From Nepenthes gracilis (taxonomy: Eukaryota; Streptophyta; Magnoliopsida; Caryophyllales; Nepenthaceae): 64,000 bases of DNA. Positions 21,583 to 33,470 of the stretch are shown one piece after another. The translations under genes were made by a program, and so were the position numbers. The notes beneath the pieces are model-generated. The model made no database searches and was not told the origin of the DNA. It was given only the letters and a program-made list of their open reading frames with translations. The DNA lies in the NCBI GenBank assembly GCA_033239525.1, contig BSYO01000035.1, positions 9,676,627-9,740,626 on the forward strand. Reading direction: 5' to 3'. Every line of letters starts with the position of its first letter. Position 1 is the stretch's first letter.

Positions 21583-22279
21583 TGACCTCTGGGGCCGCTC
21601 GGAGAGATCCGAGTTTTTGGAATACCACCTCTGGGGTCGCTCGGGCACAGTCGAGTTTTTGCAATACGACCTCTGGGGCCGCTCGGGCACAGCCGAGTTT
21701 TTAGAATACGGCCTCGAGGGCCGCTCTGCACAAATGAAGTTTTGGAATACGACCTCTCGGGCCGCTCGGGCAATGCCCGAGTTTTGGAATACGACCTTCT
21801 GGGGGGGCCGCCTGTACCGGCGAGTTTTAGAATACGGCCTCTGGGGCCGCTCGGGCACATCCAAGTTTTTGAAATACGACTTCTGGGGCGGCTCGGACAC
21901 AGCCGAGTTTTTGGAATACGACCTCTGGGGAGGCTCAGGCACAGCCGAGTTTTTGGAATACGACCTCTGGGGCCGCTCGAGCACAGCGGAGTTTTTAGAA
22001 TACGACCTTTGAGGCCGCTCGGGCACAGCCGAGTTTTTAGAATACGGCCTCTCTGGGTCGCTCGGGCCTGTAGGAGTTTTGGAATACGACTTGGGGCGGC
22101 AGGCTGTAGGAGTTTTGGAATACGGCCTACTGGGAGGAGGCTCCAGAGATTTTGGAATACGACCTCTGGGGCTACTCGGGCACAGCCGAGTTTTTGGAAT
22201 ACGACCTCTGGGGCCGCTCGTGCGCAGTAGAGTTTTTAGAATATGACCTCTGGGGCCGCTCGGGCATAGCCGAGTTTTT
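21583..22279. repeat. Seventeen-copy 42-bp tandem repeat inside the Tat-type element
   Basis: I count 17 units of about 42 bp. The consensus contains GACCTCTGGGGCCGCTCGGG, then a GCC-rich link, and ends TTTTGGAATAC. Most units are 42 bp; units 13 and 14 are shortened (about 36-37 bp). It is GC-rich against an AT-rich window. Because 42 is divisible by three, long repetitive frames open on both strands (332 codons on the minus strand), which are by-products. Tandem repeats at this place are known in Tat/Ogre elements and can seed satellites. Confidence 0.95.
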
Positions 22280-22542
22280 TGCTTTGAGTTGTGAGTTGCC
22301 TTGTTATTGATGAGGGAGCATGAGAACACATCATCATAGACATAATGAAGGGACACTTTCATTCATGTATATGTGTTAGATTGGGAGGCCTCCAGGGCCA
22401 CTTTGAATTCACACGTTACATTTGTCCGCACGCTCGAGTCTTGGCATTTTCCTCGTCTCTTCCCTGCTGACCGCGGCCTTTTGACAGTTCTGCCCTATGT
22501 TGGCCTTTACGGAGTTGGCGCGTACAGCCCCCCAATCGATGG

Positions 22543-23309
22543 TCAGGCGTGCTCCGCGCCCATTATGGCTTTGCCTTTAGAGCGGCGTGACTGACTGCGT
22601 CCTACTGTTCCGGGGCCATGCCTGGTTCGTGGTAGGAAATAGTCGAGATAGCCTTCCATTACCAGCCGCTCGATTTTCGCCTGAAGCTTCCTACAGTCCT
22701 CGGTGTCATGGCCGTGGCTGCAGTGGTAATGGCAGTATTCCCACTGGTCGCCCCCTTCTTGGTTCTTCAACACCTTGGGCCATCTCAAGAACTCTTCGTC
22801 TCGGATCTGCCTTAGGATATTGGTGAGCGACTCAGTGAAGATAGGTGGGCCTGATGGCCTGTCTCCTCCAAGGACCATCCGTTCGGGCTCGTTTTCCCGG
22901 ACGGTCCATGGGTCTTCAGTTGGACGCCTGCCCTTCTTTTTCCTTCCCCTGTCCTCGGGGGCAGGGGGTCTTCTCTTCATCCCGGCTAGCTTGCTTCGCC
23001 GGTCTTGGGTCCGAAGACCGTGTTCCAGAGCCTCTTGAGCCCTCTCTTCGTCGGGGCCTGGGTCATGGACTTCTTTTTGTTGAGGTAGTCCATCAACTCG
23101 CCAGGAGCTCGCGCAGCTTGCCGCTCCTGGGGCTCTGCTGGCCGCGAACTTTCGGGATATGCTCCCCGGGTCTGCTCGTCCACCCTCTCGCGGAGGGTAC
23201 GAACTGCTCTTGAGAGGCTGTTCACCTTCTTCACTAGCTTGCGCACGCTAGCACTGGGACCACCACTCATCATGCCGCCTAATGGGAGGCACCTGTCAAA
23301 GGGTCCCAT
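22543..23309 (-). pseudogene. Gag pieces of the Tat-type element
   Basis: Two minus-strand frames. The first (23309-22986) begins MGPFDRCL and has a coiled-coil region (KLVKKVNSLSRAVRTLRERV). The second (22980-22543) contains RWPKVLKN and a CHYHCSHGHDTEDCRKL motif followed by IERLVMEGYLDYFL, the usual end of Tat-type Gag. The central capsid-like domain expected between them is missing, and the two frames are out of register. The product would package RNA in a full element; here it is probably non-functional. Confidence 0.75.
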
Positions 23310-23402
23310 CTCCTAGGTGGATGTGCTGTTTTGTCTGCTCACCATCTTTGGAGCGCTTGTTTTTCTGTGATGGTAGGGAGTTTGTGAGCTTTTTATCACG
23401 GT

Positions 23403-23420
23403 TCCCACAGACGACGCCAA
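23403..23420 (-). promoter_or_regulatory. Primer-binding site of the Tat-type element
   Basis: On the minus strand, immediately after the LTR end, the sequence reads TTGGCGTCGTCTGTGGGA, very like the TGGCGCCGTCTGTGGGA start common to plant Tat/Ty3 elements. It fixes the right LTR as the 5' LTR. Confidence 0.75.
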
Positions 23421-24491
23421 TGTTGCGTTTCGAATCTCGGGGTCCAGTACAACACAAGTGTTTGTGAGTGTAGGTAGAGAGGAGAAGGAGAGATTAACAT
23501 CGGGTTTTATGTGGGAAACCTCCTCTTGAATGGGGAGGAAAAACCACGAGGCTCTGGGCTTTTAGAAATGATTCACTATTGGGTGGAAGTCTTACAAAGT
23601 ACAAGCTTTTGGGAATATTATCTCTTTTTCTTTCCTTATTTCTTCTCCTTTGAATGGGCTCTCTCGTGCGGAAGCTCTTGGATTGTTCCTTCTTCTCCTT
23701 AGTTCTTCTTGAGAGAGGAGGGAAAAAAAAAGGGGTCTCGAGGCAAGAGCCTCTGCTGGGTATTTATAGGAGGAATCGTACCGTTGGAGAGAAGATACGT
23801 GACAGCCGACGGGTGGCTGAGAGGCTGTCCACTGTCCCATTGGTCACGTCCAATGCTGCTGGCGTGTGCAGGATAACACGCTGCTGGCACCGCTGGTAGG
23901 GCTCGAGCATGTCAAGCGTGTAGAGTTTAGGCGTCAGTCTTGATTTGACTAGGCGTGCTCTGTGGATGTGGCATCTTGTAGTGGTTGCAGGTTCCTTGGA
24001 AATCGGCAAAGTTGCTTAGTTGGTGCTCTCAGCCGTGTATGAGATAGTCCTCGTCCTTGCGTGGCGTGCCTTGTCTCTTTGGGAGTTCATTGACTCGTTG
24101 AAGAAGGCAGCTCTCGGAGGACCTTTGGTCAAATATGGAAGGTCTTCAGGTCTTTCCTTGACTTCTTGGACTAGCCTGAGACCTGATGGAACTTCCGGGG
24201 TTCTCAGATTTCTTCTTCTGGTCCTCGTACTTGGATGTTGCCTGCTATTCGCGATGTCCTCGAGCTCCTTTTGGTTAAAGGGACCTCTCGGACCTTTGTC
24301 GTAGCTTTGGCTTTTGGGACACTAGCCCAAGTTCTCGGGCTTGTTAGGCCAGTCTAGCGTAAGGGGCTAGTCTGGGTTTTGGGCCTTTTCGGCCGCCAAG
24401 TCCTACTGGTCCGTGGACGAATTTTTGGACTTTTTACTTGGGCCTTTCCTTTAGGCCGTGTTTTGTGGGCCCTTATATTAGGACCCAATAG
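23421..24491 (-). repeat. 5' LTR of the Tat-type element
   Basis: Begins TGTTGCG and ends GGACCCAATA (ancestral CA changed to TA). It contains TATAAATA on the minus strand at about 23762-23769. It is a direct repeat of 17747-18793 with scattered substitutions. ORFs read within it (for example 24020-24304) recur in the other LTR and are not genes. Confidence 0.9.
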
Positions 24492-24513
24492 AAACTAATA
24501 GAGATTTTCGGTC

Positions 24514-25805
24514 AAATTAATTTTTCAATGGGAATAAGAGAGGACGAGTAGCACTTGAACTGCCTGACCCATGAATATGCGTATTTTGGATAGTGAGGTC
24601 GCACTTGAGGAATGCTTCTAAGGCACTTGTGTGCATTTAGGCAAATTAGTTACATTCAATACACACATAACACGTATATGTTTAATACATAATTCTGGCA
24701 CCTAAGGGATGCCTGTGCATAGTACGGATTTTTCCTTGATAATTGATACATATTTAATAGTGCATATACATGAATTCCTTATAAATAGATTCATTGATTA
24801 ATTTTAGTCACTTTTGTATGATTTTTAAGAGAGAAGAGAGATATATGAGAGAGAAGGAGAGAGAAAAGATAGGAGAAAGAGAAAAATAAGAGAAATTCAA
24901 CAGTTTCTTCTTTCTAAATTCAATATTAAAGTAAGTGCATTTAAACTCTCATTTATTTGTTTATCCTTTTTTTGATATTTTTGAGCAGTTATTTTTCTAA
25001 ATGTTTATATATGTATTATTTTCATATATAAACTATTGTTATTTTACATACATACGATCTCATTTTTATTTTATAAACGTTTTATAAAATTTACATTCTA
25101 AATTTATACATATTATATTTAAATGTTAAATTTCTTTAATATTACTCTTTCATGTCTTTCATTCTCAATTATATGTTTTTATATGCTGTTGCAATTGCCA
25201 TTGTATATTTTTTTAATTAGATGTCATCCCAAATCTTAGATTTTAAAATTTCACTTTAAATCCTATAAAATTTTTACTTTTTTAATTTAATTTTAAATTA
25301 TAGATTTTACTTTAAAATCTAACTTCGGGTAACCTTAATATTTTGGTTCCAAAAATATTTTTTTTTGGTAAGTAAGGGTGTATTGACGTAAAAAAAAAGT
25401 ACAATAATTATGTTCTAACTCCAAGTATTTTGCTGACTTAAAGGTAAAATATATACGCTAGGGCATACCTTGAGCACCACCATGAACCATATCATGAGGC
25501 CCAAGAAAATTTACAGAAAGAAAAAAACCTTACAAAAAAAAAAAACCCAAAGCAAACCGGTTACAAATCAGGAGACTGGAGAAAATTTACAAAAAATAGA
25601 AAAACCCAGCAAAAGAACCACAGCCCGAACCTGCCACATTCTCATGTCAATTCCGAATCAATAAGGGCAGGAACAACAGCTTGTCCATGAGTAGGGGAAT
25701 TCGAACATTTCAAATTGACCTCGAAGGGAGAAGAGAAAGTGTCGACAGCACCTCGGACCATCAGCAATGATCCCAAGCTGAGTTTGCTCACATAACCCAG
25801 CCCCA
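24514..25805. other. Unassigned stretch after the Tat insertion, probably chromovirus LTR and unknown DNA
   Basis: 24514-24950 continues the interrupted element. It has a TTATAAATAG TATA-like box (24779-24788) and a GAGA-rich leader (24835-24880), which looks like a 3' LTR on the plus strand. 24950-25440 is AT-rich without features. 25440-25805 is less AT-rich, with a purine-rich tract but no convincing gene; the bases on both sides of the solo LTR at 25811-26597 (to 26879) look like one broken sequence. Confidence 0.4.
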
Positions 25806-25810
25806 GAGGA

Positions 25811-26597
25811 TGTTGGCGCAAAACACGAAGGCACGGTGACCGAGCAGACAAAGTTCTCGGACAGCAACACAAAGCAGAGCTCTCGGACGGACAAGAATTG
25901 TAACGACAGAAAAATGGGAGAGAACACATGAAATTTAACGTGAAAAATCCTTCTTCAATCAAGGGAAAAACAAGGAAAGAGAATACTATAAAAGGATTGT
26001 TTACAAGTGTTAGCTATACAAGCTCAAACAAAGGAAAACAATCTCAAGTGTACAATCTCTCTCTAAAAGTGTTTCTCACTCTATCTTTACAACAAAACTT
26101 ACCCACATCTCTCTCAAGGCTCACTCTAAGGCTGCTCACAAAGACACGGCACAAGCAGTCCTGCACTCTCAACCCGCTCTCTGAAAAAGCAAGGGCATAC
26201 AAGCCTTGTATATATACACAATGGGCCAAGTGAACAGCCGACCACCCTATTGGCGCTAGGGTGGCAGGACCACACCGTCTAGGCCTGCCACAGCAAGTGC
26301 ATGCCCGGCGTGCCAGGGTGGCAGGCCTGACACCTGAAAAGTTGCAACCACCTCAACATCCAATCAAAGTAGGTGACCAACTCACCTGCAAAACGCGGCT
26401 GCAGCAGGCCTACGAAGATAGAGTCAACACCTACGCTCTCAGGGTCCTCATCCATGTCCTCAGCAACCTCTCGGACATGATGCCTCCAATAAGTCCTCGT
26501 CCGCTTTATTAGGCTTCTCGGACCAATCATCAAAGTCCTCATCCATTTCTCCAATGGAGTCTGCGGACATAAGTACCACTCGGGAGTGACCCCAACA
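25811..26597 (-). mobile_element. Solo Copia LTR, target duplication GAGGA
   Basis: 787 bp, starting TGTTGGCGCAAAAC and ending CCCCAACA, flanked by GAGGA at 25806-25810 and 26598-26602. It is the same family as the LTRs of the full-length Copia element at 49801-55406, in the same orientation. Shared landmarks include CAGAGCTCTCGGAC, TTTAACGTGAAAA and TGTTTACAAG. No internal region remains, so it was left by LTR-LTR recombination. ORFs called inside it on both strands are not genes. Confidence 0.9.
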
Positions 26598-26879
26598 GAG
26601 GAATCTCGGACCCCTCAGCCAATGGCCAATGGCAATGGCCAAATGCTCACATAAGAAGCACTTCGGGCAAAACCAGCAAAATGGCCAATTGCAGAGGGGT
26701 CTCGGACCCAACAACCAGAACTCGGACAAGAGGAGCGCGCCCACGCCGCTCGGACAAATCACAACTAGCTTCACTATCTAAAGTCTCAGCACCAATTCTA
26801 CTGCCACCCAAGCAACACAGCTTCCTGCTCAGGTCTTTCCGTGTACTGTTAGCAGGAAATATTTAAGGGTATCAGCAGC

Positions 26880-28835
26880 ATCAGGAATTAATTAAGAAAT
26901 CTAAATCCCGTTAAGTTCAATTAACTAGGAAATTATGAACTTCTTGAAAATGTAAAACCATTAATGACCTAATTAATAAGGAAACTTTTAGGAAATGTAG
27001 AAGCCATAAATAAGAAACATTTCCCTTGGATTTGCCAAATGATAAAACATTTCCTTGGATTTGCTAATCATTAATGATGAAACATTCCCCTTGGATTTGC
27101 CAATCATTAATGATGAAATATTTCCCCTGTAGTACCAATCATTAATAATAGTCAAAGGCCTATAAATAAGAACCAGAGGAGTAAAAAAAGGCATGCAATA
27201 GAAATTTTAGTAAAGAAGATCAAAGTAAAGTAGAAGATACCCAGGCAAGAGTAAAGATCAAGGCAAAGTAGAAGAAACCCAGGTAAAATACTCACCCCTG
27301 TTTTTAAAGTTCATGTTTATGCATGTTTACTACGTAAGTATATGATATTCTTATGAAATTATGTATGTATGATATTTGTTCTGCTTTTGTGATTTATTGT
27401 TCTTAATCGCATGATTAAAAGAAACTCCGGTATTCATGGTATTAGATTTTATTTGAAATACATGTTTGATTGTCGATCTATACAAACTCTAATAATTAAT
27501 GTTTAAAGAAAAGATTTCTCACTTTTAAGACGAAGAGCTTCGGACATTTGAAGAACTCCGACTTTTAGAACGACGGACTTAAATGGAAATGAACTCCGGT
27601 TTTTAGAACTCTGGATTTAAAAGAACTCATGCTATTTGAGCTTCGATTTTTAATGGAATTAGAACTCCAATTTCTGAATTACGGCTTTCGTTGAAAAAGA
27701 GCTCTGGCTTTTGTGAATAAGGAACTTCGGCCTTTATGAATAAAGAATTTCGGCTTTTAAGAACTTCGAATTTCAGAAAAGAACTCTGGCTTTGACAAAA
27801 GAACTTCGGCTTTTGGAACTCCGCCTTCAGTTTAAAAAAGAACTCCGGTCTATTTATATGAACATGGAACAATGCATGTAATCCGGACAGCAAGTGGAAC
27901 TCTATGACTTTCGACTTCTGAACTATGATGTATGGCCATTAAAAGACAAAAACTATGAACCGAGTCTCCATTAAACTTGCTGTTAAAGATGGATGAAGGA
28001 TATTGGAGTGACACTCGAGAATTGCCTCCTGGGCCACGGGAGGGAACTTTCTGGTGACATAAGACTTTTAGACTACGGCCCCGTATGTCGAGTTAAAGGC
28101 ATCACCTCTCGCCCTGGGGAGCATAATGAGGGGATACAACCTTAGGTTATAGGGTTACACACAACCCATCTTCGATGTTGTCCGCTCCCGTCCGGTCCCT
28201 AAAGATGATAAGAAATTTCGATGGTTTTTATGAGTTTTTAGAAGACAAGATAATAAGAAAAAGACTAAGGAAATTCCGAACTAAAGAAGAAAAGACATGA
28301 TGATTTTAGTATACTAAGAATCTCTATTTTGATTCGCTTATATATATATGTTTATGTTTTTTAGTTTTCTGCATGTGAGTATTTTGCTGGGCTTTGTGGC
28401 TCGCTCTTGTTATTTTCAGATGACGAAAGGCTCATGGAGGACGAAATTGAGAAGAATCTTATGGTGTAGCCAAATGTTCGGTTGGCCGGAGCTGATTAAA
28501 TGAAGAACTTAATTTTATTTCCTTTTGATATTTTGAGAAAACTTGTAAAATGATTCCGATGTTTATGACTCTATGGATGTTGTTAGTATGTTTCCGTGAT
28601 TTCTTCGCTAATGTTATTGAAAGGTTTAGTAAGCATCTCAGACTTTCAAGTCCGGCTAACCTTAATATTGGCCGGCTTGGTGTGAAATCAAAATGGGAAG
28701 GCCAGCTCATGCAATTCGACCTCAGTCAATCCTGTGTAACAAAGAAAAGTAAAATTTTTATGTCCATTAACATTTATTTATTTTTTTTAAAATCTGACGG
28801 CAACTTTATGCGTGAAATTAAGTCGGTCCGTCACA
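26880..28835 (+). mobile_element. Truncated Ty3-type LTR, inverted relative to 12392-15030
   Basis: Reverse complement of about 12392-14600, covering the 36-bp repeats, the TATA-like box (TATAAATAAG at about 27162), the ACGG-type minisatellite and the terminal GTCCGTCACA at 28835. About 430 bp that would form its left end are missing. No target duplication is detectable because of the truncation, and no primer site follows the right end. Confidence 0.85.
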
Positions 28836-28939
28836 AGATCGGGCTCTGCTTGTTCTGAGAGAGCACATATAGACACTCAATTGACTTAGGCTGGTTGTCA
28901 TTCATGAGATAGATTAGGATGTAGCAACTCCCTTGTAAG

Positions 28940-29830
28940 TTCAAAATGCTTTCCTTGGAGCCCGACAACGAATGTTTTGATCCTAAAGACGATTTGGATG
29001 ATTTTTGTACTTTGTTAGGATTTCACCGCCTAAACGATTTGACCATATGTCTCTCCTTTCCTCTGACTTTCAAAGGAGATGTCCGAATCAAGTTTTGCTG
29101 GCTACAACCAAATTCAATCCAAACATTCCAAGAGCTACTTGATGAATTTATCTTACAGTTTGCATCTAGCCAAAAGGAAAAAAAGTAGCCGTGACTCCTT
29201 ATCTGCATCTGGCAAGGTCCGAATGAGAATTTGAGTGATTCTTGGCCCAGTTCAATACAAAGGTTCAAAGGATATCAAAGCTGACCGATAAGGTGGAGCT
29301 AAATTCCTTCATGGAGACAGTGTAATCGGGTGAGTTATATAAATAATTGGTTCACTGAGAGCCTAAAACCCTTCTTGAGGTACGGACCATCACCTGCATG
29401 TATATTATCATCGAAGAGGCCATCGAAGCAAAGAGACCAGAGCGTGCAGACCACCACCTAGGATCGACAAGTGGGAAAAAGAGAAATAGAGACAACTTCA
29501 CCACCTGAGATCGCAAGAAGTAGATAATGACAGAACCGAATATTCAAAGGGAGTACCAGCCCTTGAACCTAAATCCTTTGAATTATACTTAGACAAACGT
29601 CCTGATATAAGTGCAGAATGAGAAGCACATGTGTAGCTTAAGCCGGTCAAGAATTCGAAAGGAGATGATTAGTCTTAAGTACTATTTCTACCATCGATCT
29701 TCGAGTCCCAACACTAAAGACTGTTGGATTCTATAGAAAGAGATTGAAACCCTTATCTAGAAAAGGGTATCTCAATAAATTCCTAAGAGACTTGGGGCAA
29801 GCCTCCATAAGTGCTAATAATGATAAGCTA
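28940..29830 (+). pseudogene. Tat/Ty3-type Gag remnant
   Basis: The clean frame 28946-29188 reads DDFCTLLGFHRLNDLT, then FPLTFKGD and WLQPNSIQTFQELLDEFI. This is the capsid (retrotrans_gag) pattern with PLTLKG..W...L.P.SI.TF.EL...F. Broken frames continue to a KDCW-like knuckle end and KGYLNKFLRDLGQAS near 29760-29806, the usual Gag tail of this lineage. Stops and indels are frequent. No pol follows on this strand. Confidence 0.7.
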
Positions 29831-29834
29831 GGGC

Positions 29835-31290
29835 AATAAGAATAGCCACGCAACCGGGTTGTGGCCGTAGTAGTGTACATGGTATCAACCAGGCTGCATA
29901 GAAATAAAATTCTAGACCATCCTGAGAAACTTCCAGTAGCAAGAAGTAGGTAGAGGCCTGGTTTCGGCACAAACATACAAGAGGAAACCGAGACGGTTTT
30001 CCATATAAAAGATTGTAACCAAGGTAGTTTTCAAGTGTATCATCGGATTTTGATTTCAAAAGTTGGAAGAGAGCTCCAACCGACTCTGGCTTGTAGCAGC
30101 GAAGGCTCCATATTAGCTTTGGGCAGTCATACCACCCAGCAAGGCAAATAACACTTCATAATGCAAAATAAAGAGAGCTTTACCATTTATTGCTGAAAGG
30201 AGTGCTCAATGAGCACTTAATTCAAGAAGATAACAAATTTTAGCATTGATGATATATAATAAAATCCTGCCAAATAAGATCCCAAATTAGTAGAATATCT
30301 AGAGAAAGAATACGCATTGAAGAATCTATAGCTGGTATCCCATTAATAACATACTAGGAGTTGAAATTCAAACCTCCAAACATGGGAGGCTAGTAATAGG
30401 TACGACCAAGCATCAGCTGTTTCAATTCTAATGTGCAGATGCATAATAGGCTTAGGCAATGATGACCTAATGGAAGATGTCACAGGGCCTATCAGGCGAA
30501 TGGAACAACACATAAGCCAAGGGGCGCGACTTGAGCAACCAGGCATTTAAGGAATGGCTTACTTAATGATTTGCTTTAGACAGTGGCTATACCAATACAT
30601 TGATTGGAAGCTTGATGGTCCACCTATTGAATCAAGGTGACTGTTACATATGCAAGTAACACACCTCACCCCCAAAGAGGTATCATGCCCATGCATTGAT
30701 TTAGGGGCTTGCCAGCCATGTGATGTCTCTCACTATAAATTTGTGCCTTCTCTCAAAGAGAAAGGGATGACAGAGGAAAAAAAGGAGAAAGGAAGTCAGA
30801 CACTCAAGAAAACAAGTGTGAAAGTATAAAAGAACTCCACCAACCGAGAGCACAAATTAAAAAAGACACTCACCTCGATGAGTAATCCAAAGCCACTCTA
30901 CCAAACGAGTGCACCAAACAGAGCATTGCCTTCCAAATAAAGATTCATCTTCATCTAGTCTACATTCTCGCACTCAATTCCTATCATCTTTTCTCTTCCA
31001 AGTGGAATGATTTTTAATTTAAGTGTTAGAGGACATAGTGAAGAGCAAGTCCCGTATATCTCTTACATTTTATTTATTTTTTTATGATGCATAGAATCCA
31101 AATTTCGAGTTAGAAAACCTTACCCGTTTCTATTTGGATGCTTGTGCGTGACAATGCGACTCCGTAATTCGTATATCAATCCAAATAATCTTTGACCAAA
31201 ATACTTATTCTTTAGACTAATAAGCAAGTTGTCTATATATTATTTTATATTGGTGGGTTCCAATACTCCTTTCTTTTGCCACCTGTGGAG
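29835..31290 (+). other. Probable LTR and flanking non-coding DNA
   Basis: No gene. TATAAAT at 30734-30740, followed by a purine-rich leader, and then at about 31277-31297 a TGCCACCTGTGG-type stretch resembling the primer site of Tat elements. Together these suggest a plus-strand LTR of roughly 30.6-31.27 kb. Ends are not certain. Confidence 0.35.
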
Positions 31291-31299
31291 GAAAGTGTA

Positions 31300-32280
31300 A
31301 TCCTCAACTCTATCTAAATATATTAGCACATCCTAATATATTATTCTTTTTAATTTCTTATAATAAGTTTTAAGAAAATATTAAATCGTGGGACTCTATA
31401 ACAAAATATTCAAAACACTTTCTTTATGTAGGGAAAGTATAAAAATTTCCAATCTATGGGAAGTACAAATGTCAAATCCAGCAATAAAATAGAGTTTGGT
31501 ATAAGGCACATGTATGACTTTCATATATAACGTCCAAATGTATAATTTTATGACACTTATTTCACAAATATTTGTGCATATGAATTTAATACTTCAAACA
31601 TTTATTTATTTTGCACAAATCTAACAAAATCCTCAAATATTCAATAAAATCCAAGTAAATTCTCAAAAGCCTAGATGAAAATCATATACATGAATAATAT
31701 TCAATATAGGGAAGCTAAAGGGCCACATACATATACATTAAAATAAGAAATATTGATAAAATTAAAAGATTCATAAATAGACTAAATAACAGGCATAAAA
31801 TGCTTAGTTTAGTCTTCCAATCTAGTGGAGCTGACAAAATAAGCTCAAAATCCTCACCCTTCTCTTCCTCTCTCTTCTTCCTCTACTTTTTCTCTCTCTC
31901 CTTTCTTTCCTGCAAAGAATGATCCAAAATAATATGTGAGTAGCTTATATTTTCACAAGAGCATTCAATAGGCATGCATTATGCATCGTCACAACCCTCG
32001 TGTGAGCATGAGCGCCATATCAGGTGCTACTTAAACGCTAACATTTTCATCAAACTATGCAAGAGCACTACATAGGAGTACATCAAACACTGCCTAATTT
32101 GTCCAAAACATGCATCAGTGCCACAGAGATGCACATTGGGCATGCAGCTTTTGCCTAGAATACACATAAGTGCCGCACAGGCACCTATTAAATGCAAAGC
32201 TAGATTTTGAATCCTGATTTTTTTAAAAATTTTTTTATTACAATCATTTTCAAATTGTCCAAAAACAATTGTGATAATGT
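31300..32280 (-). other. Probable 3' LTR of a minus-strand chromovirus
   Basis: No ORF. It contains a CT-rich tract (31860-31915) and repeated GAGCGCCATA / GTGCCGCACAGGCACC-like motifs (31960-32190). The same motifs recur at 35105-35310 and 36195-36360 beside the zinc-knuckle repeats. It lies directly downstream, on the minus strand, of the chromodomain remnant at 32280-32640. Confidence 0.45.
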
Positions 32281-33470
32281 CACAATTTGTAAATGAAAAC
32301 CAACAAATACAACTTTATCCTCCTTATTTCGTCTTCAAAATTTATGTACTTTAATAGCCAAACAAATAGAGGCAATTTCCTCAAACTTTGTCTCCATTCC
32401 GAAATCGCTTCTCTAAATGAATGGTTTATCCACAATACCTTGACCAAAGAACAACCTTAGTGCTCAAAACTTGATCTCTTCTTTCAGAAATTTGAACTAA
32501 ACCTTGTGTATGACAAATTCTCCTCGATTTGCAGCAACTTATACTCTATAATATGTGAAGGATTGAATGCATATTTCCTCAACATTGAAAATGGAAAACA
32601 TCATGGTCATCTACAAAGCTTAGAGGTATGGCTAATCTATAAGCCACAACTCCAACCCATTATAAAATTTCAAATGGCCTAATAAATCTCGACTTTAATT
32701 TTTTTTTTCATTTCAAATCTCAAAATTTCTTTTCTTGAAGATACCTCCAAGAATATATTGTTGCTCACATCAAAGCTCAAATCGGATCTCCGATGATTAG
32801 TATAACTCTTTTTATTATTCTACACAACTATCAAATGATGTTGGATTATTTTGATTTTATCATAAGTGTTTTTGATAATGTTGAGACCTGAAAGTCTTCA
32901 TGCGGTTGAGTAAATTCTTTCTCCACCAACTCTTGTAACTACTGCTTCAACATTTTTGATTCAGACTGAGCCATCATATTAGGAGCCCTTAAAATCAATG
33001 TAGATCCTAGCATCACATCAATAGCAAACTTAATTTCTTGATTTGGAGGAAAATCAAACAGTTCCTCCGGTAAAACATCCTTGAATTTACACTTTTAGAA
33101 TCTCTTCAATAGACACATTATAACTTTCTGTAGTGAAGCCAAATAAGCTTGGCACCCATATCTGATTAAAAGGCTCACATGCAGAGCCGATATCAAATGT
33201 TGATTTTCCTCAACATTCCCTTGAAATTCAAAAGATTCAAACCTCAAAATGCTACACATGACTAGCTTTTTAAAATAATCAATGCTTGCATCATAACATG
33301 TGAATCAGTCCATCCCAAAACAATAGCAAAATCAGGCATATCTAGTAAAATTTAATCCCTCAACAATTCAAACCCATTGACCCAAATTGTGCACTAGGGA
33401 TATATCATATCTACCAACAAAATCTTACACACTACAGTTGATATCCTCAAAGTAAAATTTAAAATTTTAG
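32280..33470 (-). pseudogene. Internally deleted chromovirus polyprotein
   Basis: On the minus strand the sequence reads, in broken frames, the protease end and RT start (DVLPEELFDFPPNQEIKFAI, then LQELVEKEF, about 33110-32920). It then jumps to the polyprotein end: SRFIRPFEIL and VAYRLAIPLS, then SLVKVLWINHSF (about 32700-32430). The RT core, RNase H and integrase core are absent. This gives a short derivative with gag/protease fused to the chromodomain region. In-frame stops confirm it is dead. Confidence 0.7.

Larger units (their letters stand above)
17747..24491 (-). mobile_element. Non-autonomous Tat-type Ty3 retrotransposon with plus-strand additional ORF
   Basis: About 1.05-kb LTRs at both ends enclose a 4.6-kb interior. 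Orientation is minus: the primer site adjoins the right LTR, the purine tract adjoins the left LTR, and TATAAATA reads on the minus strand in both LTRs. Gag pieces are present near the 5' end, but I find no protease, RT, RNase H or integrase. Instead the interior has a 17-unit tandem repeat and a plus-strand ORF resembling the additional ORF of Tat elements. Lacking pol, it would need enzymes from a relative. LTRs are still similar along their length, so insertion is fairly recent relative to its surroundings. Confidence 0.85.

Noticed and set aside
21583..22279. CRISPR-like array
   Set aside because: Units are contiguous with no unique spacers, in a plant retrotransposon.
21364..22362. 332-codon minus-strand ORF with repeating SYSKNSAVPERPQR units
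   Set aside because: It is the 42-bp tandem repeat read in one of several open frames. The unit length is a multiple of three, so frames stay open on both strands. Known Tat gag motifs lie elsewhere.
25658..26774. Several 80-100-codon ORFs on both strands
   Set aside because: They overlap the solo Copia LTR or its borders and mirror ORFs in the other LTRs of the family.
28835..28860. Primer-binding site after the inverted LTR
   Set aside because: The bases after GTCCGTCACA do not resemble a tRNA primer site, so the LTR is not followed by its own internal region.
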